Made by a program: the position numbers and the translations under genes. Below are positions 8,134 through 16,725 of a stretch of DNA of 64,000 nucleotides, in pieces (position 1 is the stretch's first letter; each line of letters opens with the position of its first letter). The notes beneath the pieces were generated by a model. That model was not told the origin of the DNA and ran no database searches. It saw only the letters and a program-made list of their open reading frames with translations. This DNA comes from Saccharothrix saharensis. GTDB lineage: Bacteria > Actinomycetota > Actinomycetes > Mycobacteriales > Pseudonocardiaceae. The stretch spans positions 7,079,386 through 7,143,385 of the forward strand of contig NZ_VFPP01000001.1 of assembly GCF_006716745.1 (NCBI RefSeq), given 5' to 3'.

Positions 8134-9000
8134 ATGACGCCAGTCCACGTGACCGCGGTCGAGGGCCCCGCCGACGTGCCGCCGGCCGTGTTCCTGCACG
8201 GGGTGCTGAGCTGGGGCTCGGACGACACCTACGGCTTCGGCCACCAGCGCCCGCTCGGCGCGCACCGGCGGCTGCTCCTGGTCGACCGCCGCGGCCACGG
8301 CGGGAGCCCCGACCTCGACGGCCCCCACCGCACCGACTACGAGGTGGACGCGTCGGACGCCGTCGCCCTGCTGGCCGGGGGAGCCCACCTGGTCGGCCAC
8401 TCCTACGGCGCGGTCGCCGCGATGCTCGCCGCCGCCGCCAGACCCGAACTGGTGCGCTCGCTGTGCCTGATCCAACCGGGCGCGCTGCGCCCCGCCGAGT
8501 CGCACCCGGCCGTCGCCGAGGCCCTGACCCGCGCCCGTGCGGCCACCGGCGGCCTGCCACCGGACCTGACCCCACGGGACTACCTGCGGCTGTCCACCGA
8601 GTCCGTCGGCATGCCCACCCCGGAGCCGACCCCGGCCCGCCTGCGCGCCGCCCGCACGACCATGGCCGAACGGCCGTGCTGGGACGCCGACGTGCCCCTG
8701 GACCGGCTGGCCACCGCCCCGTTCCCGGCCCTGGTGATCCGCGGCGACTGGTCGGGCGCCCCCGAGGAGTACCGGCGCCTGGCGGGCCTCCCCCTCCAGG
8801 CCGCCGCCGAGGTGATCGCCGACCGGATCGGCGCCACCCTGCTGACCGTCCCCGGCTTCTACCCGCACGTCCAACAACCGACCGCGGTCAACGCCGCGCT
8901 CGCCGACCTGTGGGCCCGCGCCGACGCCTCCCGGCCGGGCAGGCGCAGGTCGGGCGTCACGCGTGCACGCCCGCCTGGTACTTCGGCACCCGCACGCTGA
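8134..9000 (+). CDS. Alpha/beta hydrolase
   Basis: The 288-residue protein shows the alpha/beta-hydrolase fold: an oxyanion loop (FLHGVLSWG, about 20-28), a DRRGHGGS turn, the nucleophile elbow GHSYGA (Ser about 91), a late Asp segment (VIRGDWSG, about 211) and a final His near PGFYPHVQQP (about 248). The substrate is unknown; esterase, lactonase or peroxidase are possible. The last 15 codons overlap tail-to-tail with the convergent histidine-kinase gene, and this basic Pro-rich tail is unlike the core fold, so the stop may have shifted downstream during evolution. Confidence 0.75.
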   Translation: MTPVHVTAVEGPADVPPAVFLHGVLSWGSDDTYGFGHQRPLGAHRRLLLVDRRGHGGSPDLDGPHRTDYEVDASDAVALLAGGAHLVGHSYGAVAAMLAAAARPELVRSLCLIQPGALRPAESHPAVAEALTRARAATGGLPPDLTPRDYLRLSTESVGMPTPEPTPARLRAARTTMAERPCWDADVPLDRLATAPFPALVIRGDWSGAPEEYRRLAGLPLQAAAEVIADRIGATLLTVPGFYPHVQQPTAVNAALADLWARADASRPGRRRSGVTRARPPGTSAPAR

Positions 9001-10129
9001 TCTTCGTCCCCAGCCCCTGGGCCGTTTCCACGACCAGGCCGTAGTCGTCGCCGTAGCACCGGCGCAGCCGCTCGTCGATGTTCCCCAGCCCTATCCCGGC
9101 GGTCGCGCCGACCTGGCCCGCCAGCGTCCGGCGCAGGGCTTCGGGGTCCATGCCGATGCCGTCGTCCTCGATGGTGATGTGCGCTTCCTCGCCCGCGTCC
9201 GCCGCCAGGATCGAGATGTGCCCCGGCCCGACCTTGCCCTCCATCCCGTGCCGCACGGCGTTCTCCACCAGCGGCTGCAGGCACAGGAACGGCACGGTCA
9301 CCGGCAGGACCTCCGGCGCGATCTGCAACGTCACCTTCAGCCGCTCGCCGAACCGGGCCCGTTCCAGCGCCAGGTACTGGTCGATCGACTTCAGCTCCTC
9401 CGACAACGTGGTGAAGTCACCCGCCCGGCGGAACGAGTAGCGGGTGAAGTCGGCGAAGTCCAGCAGCAGGGTGCGAGCGCGCTCGGGGTCCGTGCGCACG
9501 TAAGAAGCGATGGCGGACAACGAGTTGTAGATGAAGTGCGGCGAGATCTGCGCCCGCAGCGCCCGCACCTCCGCCTCCACCAGCCGGGTCCGCGAACGGT
9601 CCAGCTCGGCCAGTTCGAGCTGGCCCGACGCCCACCTCGCCACCTCGTTCGTCGCCCGCACCAACCCGGCCGACGCCTCCCGGCTGTACGCCGCCAGCAC
9701 GCCGACCACCCGCCCCTCCACGGTCAGCGGCGCGAGGACGGCCGTGTGCACCGGGCAGTCGGGCGCGGAGCAGGTGATGTCGAACGCCCGCGTGCGGCCG
9801 GTCTCGAAGACGTCCGCGGCCAGGCCCATCGCCTCGGTGGCGTGGTGCTCGCCGTCGCCCTCCCAGGCCACCACCTCGGTCTCGTCGGTCAACGCCAGGG
9901 CGGGCGTGCCGAGCAGGGTCCGCAGGTGCTTGGCCGACTTCTTCGCCGCCTCCGGCACCAGCCCGGCGCGCAGCGGGGGAGCGGCGGACCACGCGGTGTG
10001 CAGCGTCTCGAACGTGATGCGCTGCTCGTGGGTGAGGAAGTCGTTGCGGGTGCGGGACGTCCACCACAGCGTGATCACCACGGCCAGGCCGACGACCAGG
10101 ATCGCGCCCGCCGTCCACAGCGCGGTCAC
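8957..10129 (-). CDS. LytS-type sensor histidine kinase
   Basis: The GTG start overlaps the symporter stop codon (GTGA). The 390-residue product has one N-terminal membrane helix (about 3-22), a GAF-like sensor region (about 60-190, with Cys residues in ITCSAPDCPVH), the His_kinase phosphoacceptor segment QISPHFIYNSLSAI (about 205-218) and an HATPase domain with N box VENAVRHGM, G1 box DDGIGMD and G2 box GIGLGNI. This is the LytS/YehU class that pairs with LytTR regulators, one of which is the first gene of this four-gene operon. The Cys pair in the GAF region could sense redox state or metal (inference). Confidence 0.85.
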   Translation of the reverse strand: MTALWTAGAILVVGLAVVITLWWTSRTRNDFLTHEQRITFETLHTAWSAAPPLRAGLVPEAAKKSAKHLRTLLGTPALALTDETEVVAWEGDGEHHATEAMGLAADVFETGRTRAFDITCSAPDCPVHTAVLAPLTVEGRVVGVLAAYSREASAGLVRATNEVARWASGQLELAELDRSRTRLVEAEVRALRAQISPHFIYNSLSAIASYVRTDPERARTLLLDFADFTRYSFRRAGDFTTLSEELKSIDQYLALERARFGERLKVTLQIAPEVLPVTVPFLCLQPLVENAVRHGMEGKVGPGHISILAADAGEEAHITIEDDGIGMDPEALRRTLAGQVGATAGIGLGNIDERLRRCYGDDYGLVVETAQGLGTKISVRVPKYQAGVHA

Positions 10130-11847
10130 AACCGGTCCTGACTGCGCAGACCCAGGTTCTCCGGCGCGTGCAAGCGCACCATGACGTGGTTCACCCCCGG
10201 CGGCACCCTGCGCGGCGTCAGCAGCGACACCGCGTACATCACGACGAAGCCCAACGGCACGGTCCACGCGGCGGGCCGGGCGAGGAACACGTGGTACCAC
10301 GCGCCGCCGCCGCGCGAGCTGATCGTCACCAGCCCGGCCACCAGCGCGGGCAGGCCGCCCGCGACCATCCCGGCCACCGCGCCCACCGTGGTGATGCGCG
10401 TGCTCCAGATGCCCAGCACCAGCAACGGGCACAGCGACGACGCGGCCACCGCGAACGCCAGGCCGACCATGTCCGCCACCGGCACCTTGCCCACCAGCCA
10501 CGTCATGCCCAACGGCACCAGCACGGCCAGCACCGTCGACATCCGGAACCCGCGCACACCGCGCCACCGCAGCACGTCCCGGCTCAGCACGCCGGCCAGC
10601 GACACCATCAGGCCCGACGACGTGGACAGGAACGCGGCGAACGCCCCACCGGCCACCAGCGCGCCCAGCAGCTGCCCGCCCAGCCCGTCGATCATCCGGC
10701 TCGGCAGCACCAGCACCACCGCGTCCGTGTCACCGGTCATCAGCAGCTCCGGCGTGTAGAGCCGGCCGAGCGCGCCGTAGATCGGCGGCATCAGGTAGAA
10801 CACGCCCAGCAGGCCCAGCACGATCAACGTCGTGCGCCGCGCCGCCCGTCCGTTCGGGTTGGTGTAGAAGCGCACGATCACGTGCGGCAGGCCCATCGTC
10901 CCCAGGAACGTGGCGATGATCAGCGAGTACACCGCGTACAGGGGGAACCGCTCACCGCCGCGCATCGGCAGCGCCCACACGTCGTCGGTGTTCGACGGGA
11001 TCGACAGCACGTGCGGCACGGCCGCGCCCTCGGGGAACGTCAACCGCGTCCCGGCGGCCACCGTGTGCCGGCCGGCCGTGAGCTCGCCGCCGCCGTCGAC
11101 CCGGTGCCCGTCCACCCGGCCCGTGCCGCTGTAGACCGTCGACTCCGGTGCGTCGAACGCCGTGTCCGAGTCGAACGTGACGGTCGTCTGCTTCGGGAAC
11201 TCCGGGAAGCCCGGCCCGGTCAGGTCCCGCGCGCCGTGCGCGTGCCAGGCGATCACCAGGAACACCACCGGCACCGCGATCGCGGTCAGCTTGAGCCAGT
11301 ACTGGAACGCCTGCACGAACGTGATGCTGCGCATCCCGCCGGAGATCACGTTCGTGGTGACGACCACCGCGACCACCAGCGCGCCCACCCAGTCCGGCGC
11401 GCCCGTCACCGTGTTCAGCGTGAGCCCCGCGCCCTGCAACTGGGGCAGCAGGTACAGCCAGCCGATGCCCAGCGCGAACCCGCTCGCCACCGCGCGCACC
11501 GCCGGCGACGCGAACCGCGCCTCGGCGAAGTCCGGCAGCGTGTACGCGCCGCTGCGCCGCAGGGGAGCGGCGACCAGCGCGAGCAGCACCAGGTAGCCCG
11601 CCGTGTAGCCGACCGGGAACCACAGCATGTCCGGCCCGTGCGCGAAGATCAGCCCGGCGATGCCGACGAACGACGCCGCCGACAGGTACTCGCCGCCGAT
11701 CGCGGAGGCGTTCCACCACGGCGAGACGGTGCGCGAGGCGACGAAGAAGTCCGACGTCGTGCGCGAGATCCGCAGCCCGTACGTGCCCACCAGCATGGTG
11801 CCGACCGCGACGACCAGCACGGCGACTATGCCGTACCCACTGCTCAC
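10126..11847 (-). CDS. Sodium/solute symporter family protein (cation-acetate symporter-like)
   Basis: The 573-residue protein has about 13 hydrophobic helices and SSS-family features: a first helix followed by SDFFVASRTVSPWWNASAIG, then GEYLSAASFVGI, and later FAAFLSTSSGLMVSL. A roughly 100-residue hydrophilic insert (about 210-300, rich in Asp, Gly and Thr) splits the helices, as in the MctC/ActP-like monocarboxylate symporters of actinobacteria. It probably imports acetate, pyruvate or a related organic acid with Na+ or H+. Both ends are coupled: GTGA with the upstream small membrane protein and GTGA with the downstream kinase. Its place between a regulator and its kinase suggests that the transporter is itself the regulated target or a co-sensor. 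Confidence 0.82.
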   Translation of the reverse strand: MSSGYGIVAVLVVAVGTMLVGTYGLRISRTTSDFFVASRTVSPWWNASAIGGEYLSAASFVGIAGLIFAHGPDMLWFPVGYTAGYLVLLALVAAPLRRSGAYTLPDFAEARFASPAVRAVASGFALGIGWLYLLPQLQGAGLTLNTVTGAPDWVGALVVAVVVTTNVISGGMRSITFVQAFQYWLKLTAIAVPVVFLVIAWHAHGARDLTGPGFPEFPKQTTVTFDSDTAFDAPESTVYSGTGRVDGHRVDGGGELTAGRHTVAAGTRLTFPEGAAVPHVLSIPSNTDDVWALPMRGGERFPLYAVYSLIIATFLGTMGLPHVIVRFYTNPNGRAARRTTLIVLGLLGVFYLMPPIYGALGRLYTPELLMTGDTDAVVLVLPSRMIDGLGGQLLGALVAGGAFAAFLSTSSGLMVSLAGVLSRDVLRWRGVRGFRMSTVLAVLVPLGMTWLVGKVPVADMVGLAFAVAASSLCPLLVLGIWSTRITTVGAVAGMVAGGLPALVAGLVTISSRGGGAWYHVFLARPAAWTVPLGFVVMYAVSLLTPRRVPPGVNHVMVRLHAPENLGLRSQDRL

Positions 11848-12230
11848 GAACGTTCCACCAGTTCGGCGAACTCCCGCTCGCTGCGCTCGGCCTGGCGCAC
11901 GTAGAACCAGCCCGCGAGCACGAACACCGGGAACACCAGGACACCGAGCAGCAGCCACGGCAGCGGCAGGCCCAGCAGCCGTTGCGCGCCGACCTGCGGA
12001 GCGAGCGTGAACACCAGGGGCAGCGCCGCCACGCTCCCGCACACGACCGCGCACAGCAGCAGCCCGAGCCGCCGCTGGGTCCGGATCAGCGACCGCATGT
12101 AGACCGCGCCCAGCTCGCTCTGCTCGTCGATCTCGCGGGACGCGGGGTAGGGGCGGGGGGCGCGCGGTGCGCGGGTGCGCGGGCTCGTCACCACGACCCG
12201 CTGGGTGGGCGGTCGCTGCGGCGAGGTCAC
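11844..12230 (-). CDS. Small two-helix membrane protein partnering the symporter (DUF485-like)
   Basis: The GTG start overlaps the LytTR stop codon (GTGA). The 128-residue product has a basic Pro/Arg-rich cytosolic N terminus (1-38) and two membrane helices (about 55-75 and 85-107), ending in a charged helix (VRQAERSEREFAELVERS). This resembles the DUF485 or DUF4212-like small subunits encoded beside solute:sodium symporters, thought to assist transporter assembly or activity. Its end overlaps the symporter start by four bases. Confidence 0.7.
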   Translation of the reverse strand: MTSPQRPPTQRVVVTSPRTRAPRAPRPYPASREIDEQSELGAVYMRSLIRTQRRLGLLLCAVVCGSVAALPLVFTLAPQVGAQRLLGLPLPWLLLGVLVFPVFVLAGWFYVRQAERSEREFAELVERS

Positions 12231-13066
12231 GACGGCTGCCGGTTGCGGCGCACCAGCAGCTGCCGGAGGTGCCGGGCGTGCCGCCGGCTGACCGGCAGCA
12301 CCGCGCCGCCGATGTTCACGCTCAGGTGGCCGTCCTCCAGCCGCAGCTCGTCGATGTGGCCGAGCGACACGAGGTGGCTGCGGTGGATGCGCACGAACCC
12401 GGCGGAGCGCCACCGCTCCTCCAGCCCGTTGAGGGCGGCGCGGACCAATCCGCTGCCGGTGGCCGTGTGCAGGCGGGCGTAATCGCCGTGCGCCTCGACG
12501 TACCGGATGTCGGCCAGGCGGATGAAGCGGGTGATGCCGCCGAGTTCGACCGGAATGACTTCGTCGCCCACGTCGGGCGTTTTCTCGGCGGGCGCGGCGG
12601 ACGTCGTTTCCGGCGCCTTGGAATCGAGGACTTCGTGCACGATCCGGTGCACGGACTCGGCCAGCCGTTCCGCGCGGACCGGTTTGAGCAGGTAATCGAG
12701 CGCTTTCAGCTCGAATGCCTCGACCGCGGGTTCCTGGTGCGCGGTGACGAAGACGATGCGGGGCGGTTGGGCGAAGCGGGACAGCACCCGGGCCAGGTCC
12801 AGCCCGTCGAGGCCGGGCATGCGGATGTCGAGGAACACGGCGTCGACCGGCTGACCGGCGTCCATGGCGCGGTGCAGCGTGCGCAGCGCCTTCGTCGCGT
12901 CCGTGACGGCTTCGACGTGGGCGACGCGCGGGTCGGAGCGCAGCAGGTAGACGAGGTCCTCCAGCGCGGGGGCCTCGTCGTCCACGGCGAGCACCCTCAG
13001 TGTTCGCTCGAGCGCGCCTCGGCGCTCCGGGCCCTCGCAGAGAGGGCAGGGAAGTCCTGAGGTCAT
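12227..13066 (-). CDS. LytTR-family response regulator
   Basis: The 279-residue protein has a receiver domain (about 22-145) with the acidic pair Asp29/Asp30, the phospho-acceptor Asp80 in FLDIRMPG and a LLKPV loop. A LytTR DNA-binding domain follows (about 170-272: IRYVEAHGDYARLHT and FVRIHRSHLVSL). An N-terminal extension contains CPLC (residues 7-10), a possible metal or thiol site not usual for the family. It is the first gene of an operon whose four genes all overlap by GTGA. It probably regulates the symporter in response to the LytS kinase. Confidence 0.88.
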   Translation of the reverse strand: MTSGLPCPLCEGPERRGALERTLRVLAVDDEAPALEDLVYLLRSDPRVAHVEAVTDATKALRTLHRAMDAGQPVDAVFLDIRMPGLDGLDLARVLSRFAQPPRIVFVTAHQEPAVEAFELKALDYLLKPVRAERLAESVHRIVHEVLDSKAPETTSAAPAEKTPDVGDEVIPVELGGITRFIRLADIRYVEAHGDYARLHTATGSGLVRAALNGLEERWRSAGFVRIHRSHLVSLGHIDELRLEDGHLSVNIGGAVLPVSRRHARHLRQLLVRRNRQPS

Positions 13067-13102
13067 GGAGTTCCAATGCGGTGTGGTCGGCAGCGTCGGC
13101 GA

Positions 13103-13411
13103 TTAGACCACCGGACGCCTATCCTCACCCTTCGGGGTGGCCAAGGGCAATGACCGGCGCGCGGCCTGGGCGTCGCCGAGGGTCATCTCCAGCTCGAGGA
13201 ACGCCTCCTCGGCCCGCCGCGCGGCCAGCGCGACCGAGGCCGCGGCGGCGCTGCCGACCAGCCGGCGCGTCGGCTCGTGCAGCCCGCGCACCACGTCCGA
13301 CCACTCGTTGGCGACCCGCGCCAGCTCCGTCAGCGCGCAGACCAATTCGGCGGGAGTGCGCGGCGCCGGCTCCGCGATCCGCGCCAGGTCGACGTGCGGA
13401 CCGGAATTCAT
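13103..13411 (-). CDS. Hypothetical helical protein
   Basis: The ATG at 13411 follows a GGGGG ribosome site at good spacing; a longer reading exists but has no ribosome site. The product of 102 residues is predicted all-helical and soluble, with conserved-looking segments TPAELVCALTELARVANEWSD and AARRAEEAFLELEMTLGDAQ. No family was recognised. It lies 36 bases upstream of the LytTR operon in the same direction and could be its first gene. Confidence 0.5.
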   Translation of the reverse strand: MNSGPHVDLARIAEPAPRTPAELVCALTELARVANEWSDVVRGLHEPTRRLVGSAAAASVALAARRAEEAFLELEMTLGDAQAARRSLPLATPKGEDRRPVV

Positions 13412-13516
13412 GAAACCCCCACGGGTAGAGCCGCCGAACCATCGAAACCCGATGCTCTCGTTCACCGACCACGCGGTCAACGACCCGGAGGAGTGGTCTC
13501 AATTGGCCCCGAATTC

Positions 13517-13699
13517 CGCGTGTCGAACCTCCAGGTCCCGAGTGTCGTACGTTCGCGTCCCGAGTGTCCTACGTTCAGGACCCCCGAGTTCAACGTTCAG
13601 GTACCCCATCGGCCGACCTGAGCGTTGAACTCGGGGTGCCTGGACGTAGGACACTCCGGACCTGAGGGTTCGACACTCGGGGCCTGGGGGTTCGACTCA
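13517..13699. repeat. Inverted pair of 22-bp-unit intergenic repeat elements (copy A)
   Basis: Four units of about 22 bp run forward: GTGTCGAACCTCCAGGTCC, GAGTGTCGTACGTTCGCGTCC, GAGTGTCCTACGTTCAGGACC, GAGTTCAACGTTCAGGTACC. Four more run in reverse complement in the same internal order (GTCGAAC, GTCGAAC, GTCCTAC, TTCAAC types). The inner 41 bases of each half (13562-13602 and 13616-13656) pair with only about four mismatches around a 13-base loop, which would be a very stable hairpin. The right end runs into the stop codon of the AfsR-like gene. It probably acts as the transcription terminator for that gene. Confidence 0.85.
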
Positions 13700-16681
13700 C
13701 GGGGTGGTCAGGGTGGACAGGGCGGTGGTGGCGGCGGAGGCGCAGTCGGTGAAGCCCGAACGGGTGGCCAGGTCGTGGGCGACGCGGGCGTGGCGGACGG
13801 CTTCCGCGCGGCGGCCGTCGGTGGCCAGCGCGTGCACCAGGTGGACGTGCGAGCGGATGACGCCGTAGCGGAAGTCCGACGACGTCGCCAGCTCCAACGC
13901 GCGCAGGTGGGCCGCCACGGCACGGGCCGGTTCACCCAGGTGGCGCAGCACCAGGCCGAGCGAGTTGTGCACCTCCGACTCGATGCGCGGACTGCCGCCC
14001 AGCTCCTGCACCAGCGCCAGCGACCGCTGCGCCGCCCGCAACGCCTCCGCGTGCTCCCCGCCCAGGCACAACGCCGCCGCCAGGTGCGCCATCGCCTCCG
14101 CCCGCGCGTGCCGCGCCCCCGTCCGGTGCCACGCCGCCAGCGCGTGCCGCAGCAGCTCCACGCCCCGCGCGTGCTCACCGGCCGCCGCGTGGCACCGCCC
14201 GAGCAGCGACGCGCACGCCGCCTCCAGGTTCACCCCGGCCGCCGCACGCGCCAGCTCCAGCCCTTCCGCCAGCAACGCCCGCGCCACCGCCGGCTCGCCG
14301 CGCATCATCCGCACCGCGCCGAGCCCCGCCAACGCGCCGATCCGCACGTGCGGCCCGGCCCCCGCCTCCTCGCTCAACGCCATCATCCGCTCGAACACCG
14401 CCGACGCCGCCGCCAGCTCGCCCAGCTCCAGGTGCACGACCCCGTCCAGCCCGGCGTGCAGCCACGCCGTCCGCCCGGACGGCCGCGCCGACCGCAGGTA
14501 CCGCTGCGCCGCCCGCGGGTCGCCCAGGTTGCGGTGCTCGGCCGCGAGCCACACCAGCATCAACGTCTCCGCGTCGTGGTCCCCCGCCGCACGCGCCGCA
14601 CCCAGCGCGGCGTCGATCGCGTGCACGAACTCCACGTGGTGCCCGTGCGAGCCGAAGTACCCGCCGACCGCGTCGATCAGCCGCCACGCCATCGGCAGCG
14701 GACCGTGCGCCGCGCAGTGCTCGGTCGCCGCCAGCACGCTGGGCCGTTCCGCGGCCAGCCACGCCCTGGCCTCGTCCGGCCCCAGCCGCGGCGGCCCGGA
14801 CACGCCCAGCTCCGGGTACAGCACGTCGCCCACCTCGACCGCCGTGCGCAGGTACCAGTCGAACAACCGCCGCCGCGCCGCGTCCAGGTCCTCGCCCGCC
14901 GCCCCGGCGCGGTCGGCCGCGTAGTCGTGCAGCAGGTCGTGCAGCCCGAACCGGTCCGCGCCGACCCGCTGCACGAGGTGCGCCGACGCCAGGTCCTCCA
15001 GCAGCCCCCGCGCCACGTCCTCGGACGCGTCCAGCAGCGCCGCCGCCCCGAACACGCTGAAGTCCGGCCCCGGCAGCAGCCCCGCCAACCGGAACAGCCG
15101 CGCCGCGTCCGGCGTCAACGCCGCGTACGACAGGTCGAACGCCCGCCGCACCGCCGCCGTGTCGTCGTTGTCCACCGCCAGCGCGGCCAGCCGGTCACCG
15201 CCGCGCAGCTCCTCCACGTACGACGCGACGTCCACGTGCGACGAACCGACCAGGTTGCCCAGCGCGATCCGCAGCGCCAGCGGCAGGTACCCGCACAGCC
15301 GGGCCAGCTCGCCGAGCGCGTCGAACTGCGCCACGGCCGCCTCCGACCCCAGCGACCGGGCCAGCAGCTTCCACGCCTCGTCGCCCCGCAGCACGTCCAG
15401 CCGCACCGTCGTGGCCCTCAACCGCAGCTCGTTGCGGCTGGTCACCAGCACCGAGCAGCCGGGGTCGCCGGGCAGCAGCGGCAGCACCTGGTCCACCGAC
15501 GCGGCGTTGTCCAGCGTGATCAGCACCCGCCTGCCGCGCAGCCGGGCCCGGTAGCCGCGGACCAGCTCGTCGGTGTCCACCGGGATGTGGTCGGCCCGCA
15601 CGCCCATCGCCCGCAGGAACCGCGCCAGCACGGCGGACGTCGGCAGCGGCGGCGACGTGGAGTGCCCGCGCAGGTTCACGTACAACTGGCCGTCGGGGTA
15701 GCGGTCGCGCACCGCGTGCCCCACCGAGGTGGCGAGCGCCGTCTTGCCCACGCCCGGCGGCCCGCACACGACCACGGTCGCCGTGCCGCCCGTCAGCAGC
15801 CCCTTCACCCGGGTCAGCTCCGCGCCGCGGCCCACGAAGTTGCCGACCGGCGCGGGCAGCTGCGACACCGGCGCCCACGTGCTCGCGGCGGGCTGCTGCA
15901 ACGCCGGGTCGCCGGTGAGGATCGCGTGGTGCACCGCGCGCAGCGAGTCGCTGGGGTCCACGCCCAGCTCGCGCGCCAACGCCGTGGACGCCTGCCGGTA
16001 GGCGTCCAGCGCCTCGGCCTGCCGGTCCACCCGGTACAGCGCCACCATGAGCTGCGACCAGAACCGCTCCCGCAGCGGGTGCTGCGCGGTCAGCCGGCGC
16101 AGGTCGGCGATCACCTCGTCGCACCGCCCCAGCCGCAGCTTCACGTCCACCAGCTCGGAGGTCACCCGCAGCCGCTGCTCGGCCAGGCCGGGCGCCTCGG
16201 TCTCGTGCAGCGACTCCGACGGCACGTCGGCCAGCGGCGGGCCGTGCCAGCACCCCAGCGCCCGCTCGTAGGCACGGGCGGCGGCGCCGAGGTCGTCGGC
16301 GGCGGCCAGCTTCGCGCCCTCCTCGGCCGCTCCCTCGAACCGGTGGAGGTCCAGCGCACCCGGCGGCAGGTCGATCCGGTAGCCGGTCGGCGTGGTGTGG
16401 ATCAGCGGTGGTTCGCCGAGCGCGCGTCGCAACCGCATCACGTACACCGGCAGCGTCTGCGCGGCCCGGTCCGGCGGCGTCTCGCCCCAGACCCGGCGGA
16501 TCAGGTCGGTGGCGGGCACCGAGCGGTTGGCGTCCAGCAGCAGGGTGGCCAGGACGATGCGGTGCTTGGCGGCGGTGACCGGGACCGAGCGGCCGTTCCG
16601 GCGTACCACGAGGGACCCCAGCACGCCGAACTCGTCCTGCGACAGGGTCAACCGCCTCCGCTCCGTCCCGACGTCTGACAT
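13697..16681 (-). CDS. AfsR/SARP-family transcriptional regulator (BTAD, NB-ARC, TPR)
   Basis: The ATG at 16681 follows GGAG. The 994-residue protein has an OmpR/PhoB-type winged helix (about 18-100, with AKHRIVLATLLLDAN and GYRIDLPPGALDL), a bacterial transcriptional activation domain (about 105-250: RAYERALGCWHGPPLADV, DAYRQASTALARELGVDPSD), an NB-ARC ATPase (about 275-550; P-loop CGPPGVGKTAL, ITLDNAA, VTSRNELRL) and a C-terminal TPR array (about 640-990). This is the AfsR layout, an ATP-dependent activator usually of secondary-metabolite genes. No biosynthetic cluster adjoins it, so it may act at a distance. Its stop codon lies inside the repeat element. Confidence 0.9.
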   Translation of the reverse strand: MSDVGTERRRLTLSQDEFGVLGSLVVRRNGRSVPVTAAKHRIVLATLLLDANRSVPATDLIRRVWGETPPDRAAQTLPVYVMRLRRALGEPPLIHTTPTGYRIDLPPGALDLHRFEGAAEEGAKLAAADDLGAAARAYERALGCWHGPPLADVPSESLHETEAPGLAEQRLRVTSELVDVKLRLGRCDEVIADLRRLTAQHPLRERFWSQLMVALYRVDRQAEALDAYRQASTALARELGVDPSDSLRAVHHAILTGDPALQQPAASTWAPVSQLPAPVGNFVGRGAELTRVKGLLTGGTATVVVCGPPGVGKTALATSVGHAVRDRYPDGQLYVNLRGHSTSPPLPTSAVLARFLRAMGVRADHIPVDTDELVRGYRARLRGRRVLITLDNAASVDQVLPLLPGDPGCSVLVTSRNELRLRATTVRLDVLRGDEAWKLLARSLGSEAAVAQFDALGELARLCGYLPLALRIALGNLVGSSHVDVASYVEELRGGDRLAALAVDNDDTAAVRRAFDLSYAALTPDAARLFRLAGLLPGPDFSVFGAAALLDASEDVARGLLEDLASAHLVQRVGADRFGLHDLLHDYAADRAGAAGEDLDAARRRLFDWYLRTAVEVGDVLYPELGVSGPPRLGPDEARAWLAAERPSVLAATEHCAAHGPLPMAWRLIDAVGGYFGSHGHHVEFVHAIDAALGAARAAGDHDAETLMLVWLAAEHRNLGDPRAAQRYLRSARPSGRTAWLHAGLDGVVHLELGELAAASAVFERMMALSEEAGAGPHVRIGALAGLGAVRMMRGEPAVARALLAEGLELARAAAGVNLEAACASLLGRCHAAAGEHARGVELLRHALAAWHRTGARHARAEAMAHLAAALCLGGEHAEALRAAQRSLALVQELGGSPRIESEVHNSLGLVLRHLGEPARAVAAHLRALELATSSDFRYGVIRSHVHLVHALATDGRRAEAVRHARVAHDLATRSGFTDCASAATTALSTLTTP

Positions 16682-16725
16682 GCTCCAACCCCGGTCCGCG
16701 CCGGAGTACCACCGGATGGACCCCG

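Noticed and set aside
10130-10567. N-terminal extension of the LytS-type kinase
   Set aside because: The longer frame overlaps the symporter's membrane helices; the GTG at 10129 with GTGA coupling and a membrane helix right after it is the better start.
13517-13699. CRISPR array
   Set aside because: Units of 22 bp are contiguous with no unique spacers, are diverged in a fixed order and occur in inverted pairs; no cas genes are present.
13625-16678. A 1017-codon plus-strand frame opposite the AfsR-like gene
   Set aside because: Arg/His/Pro-rich antisense translation with no domain; the minus strand encodes a complete AfsR-type protein.
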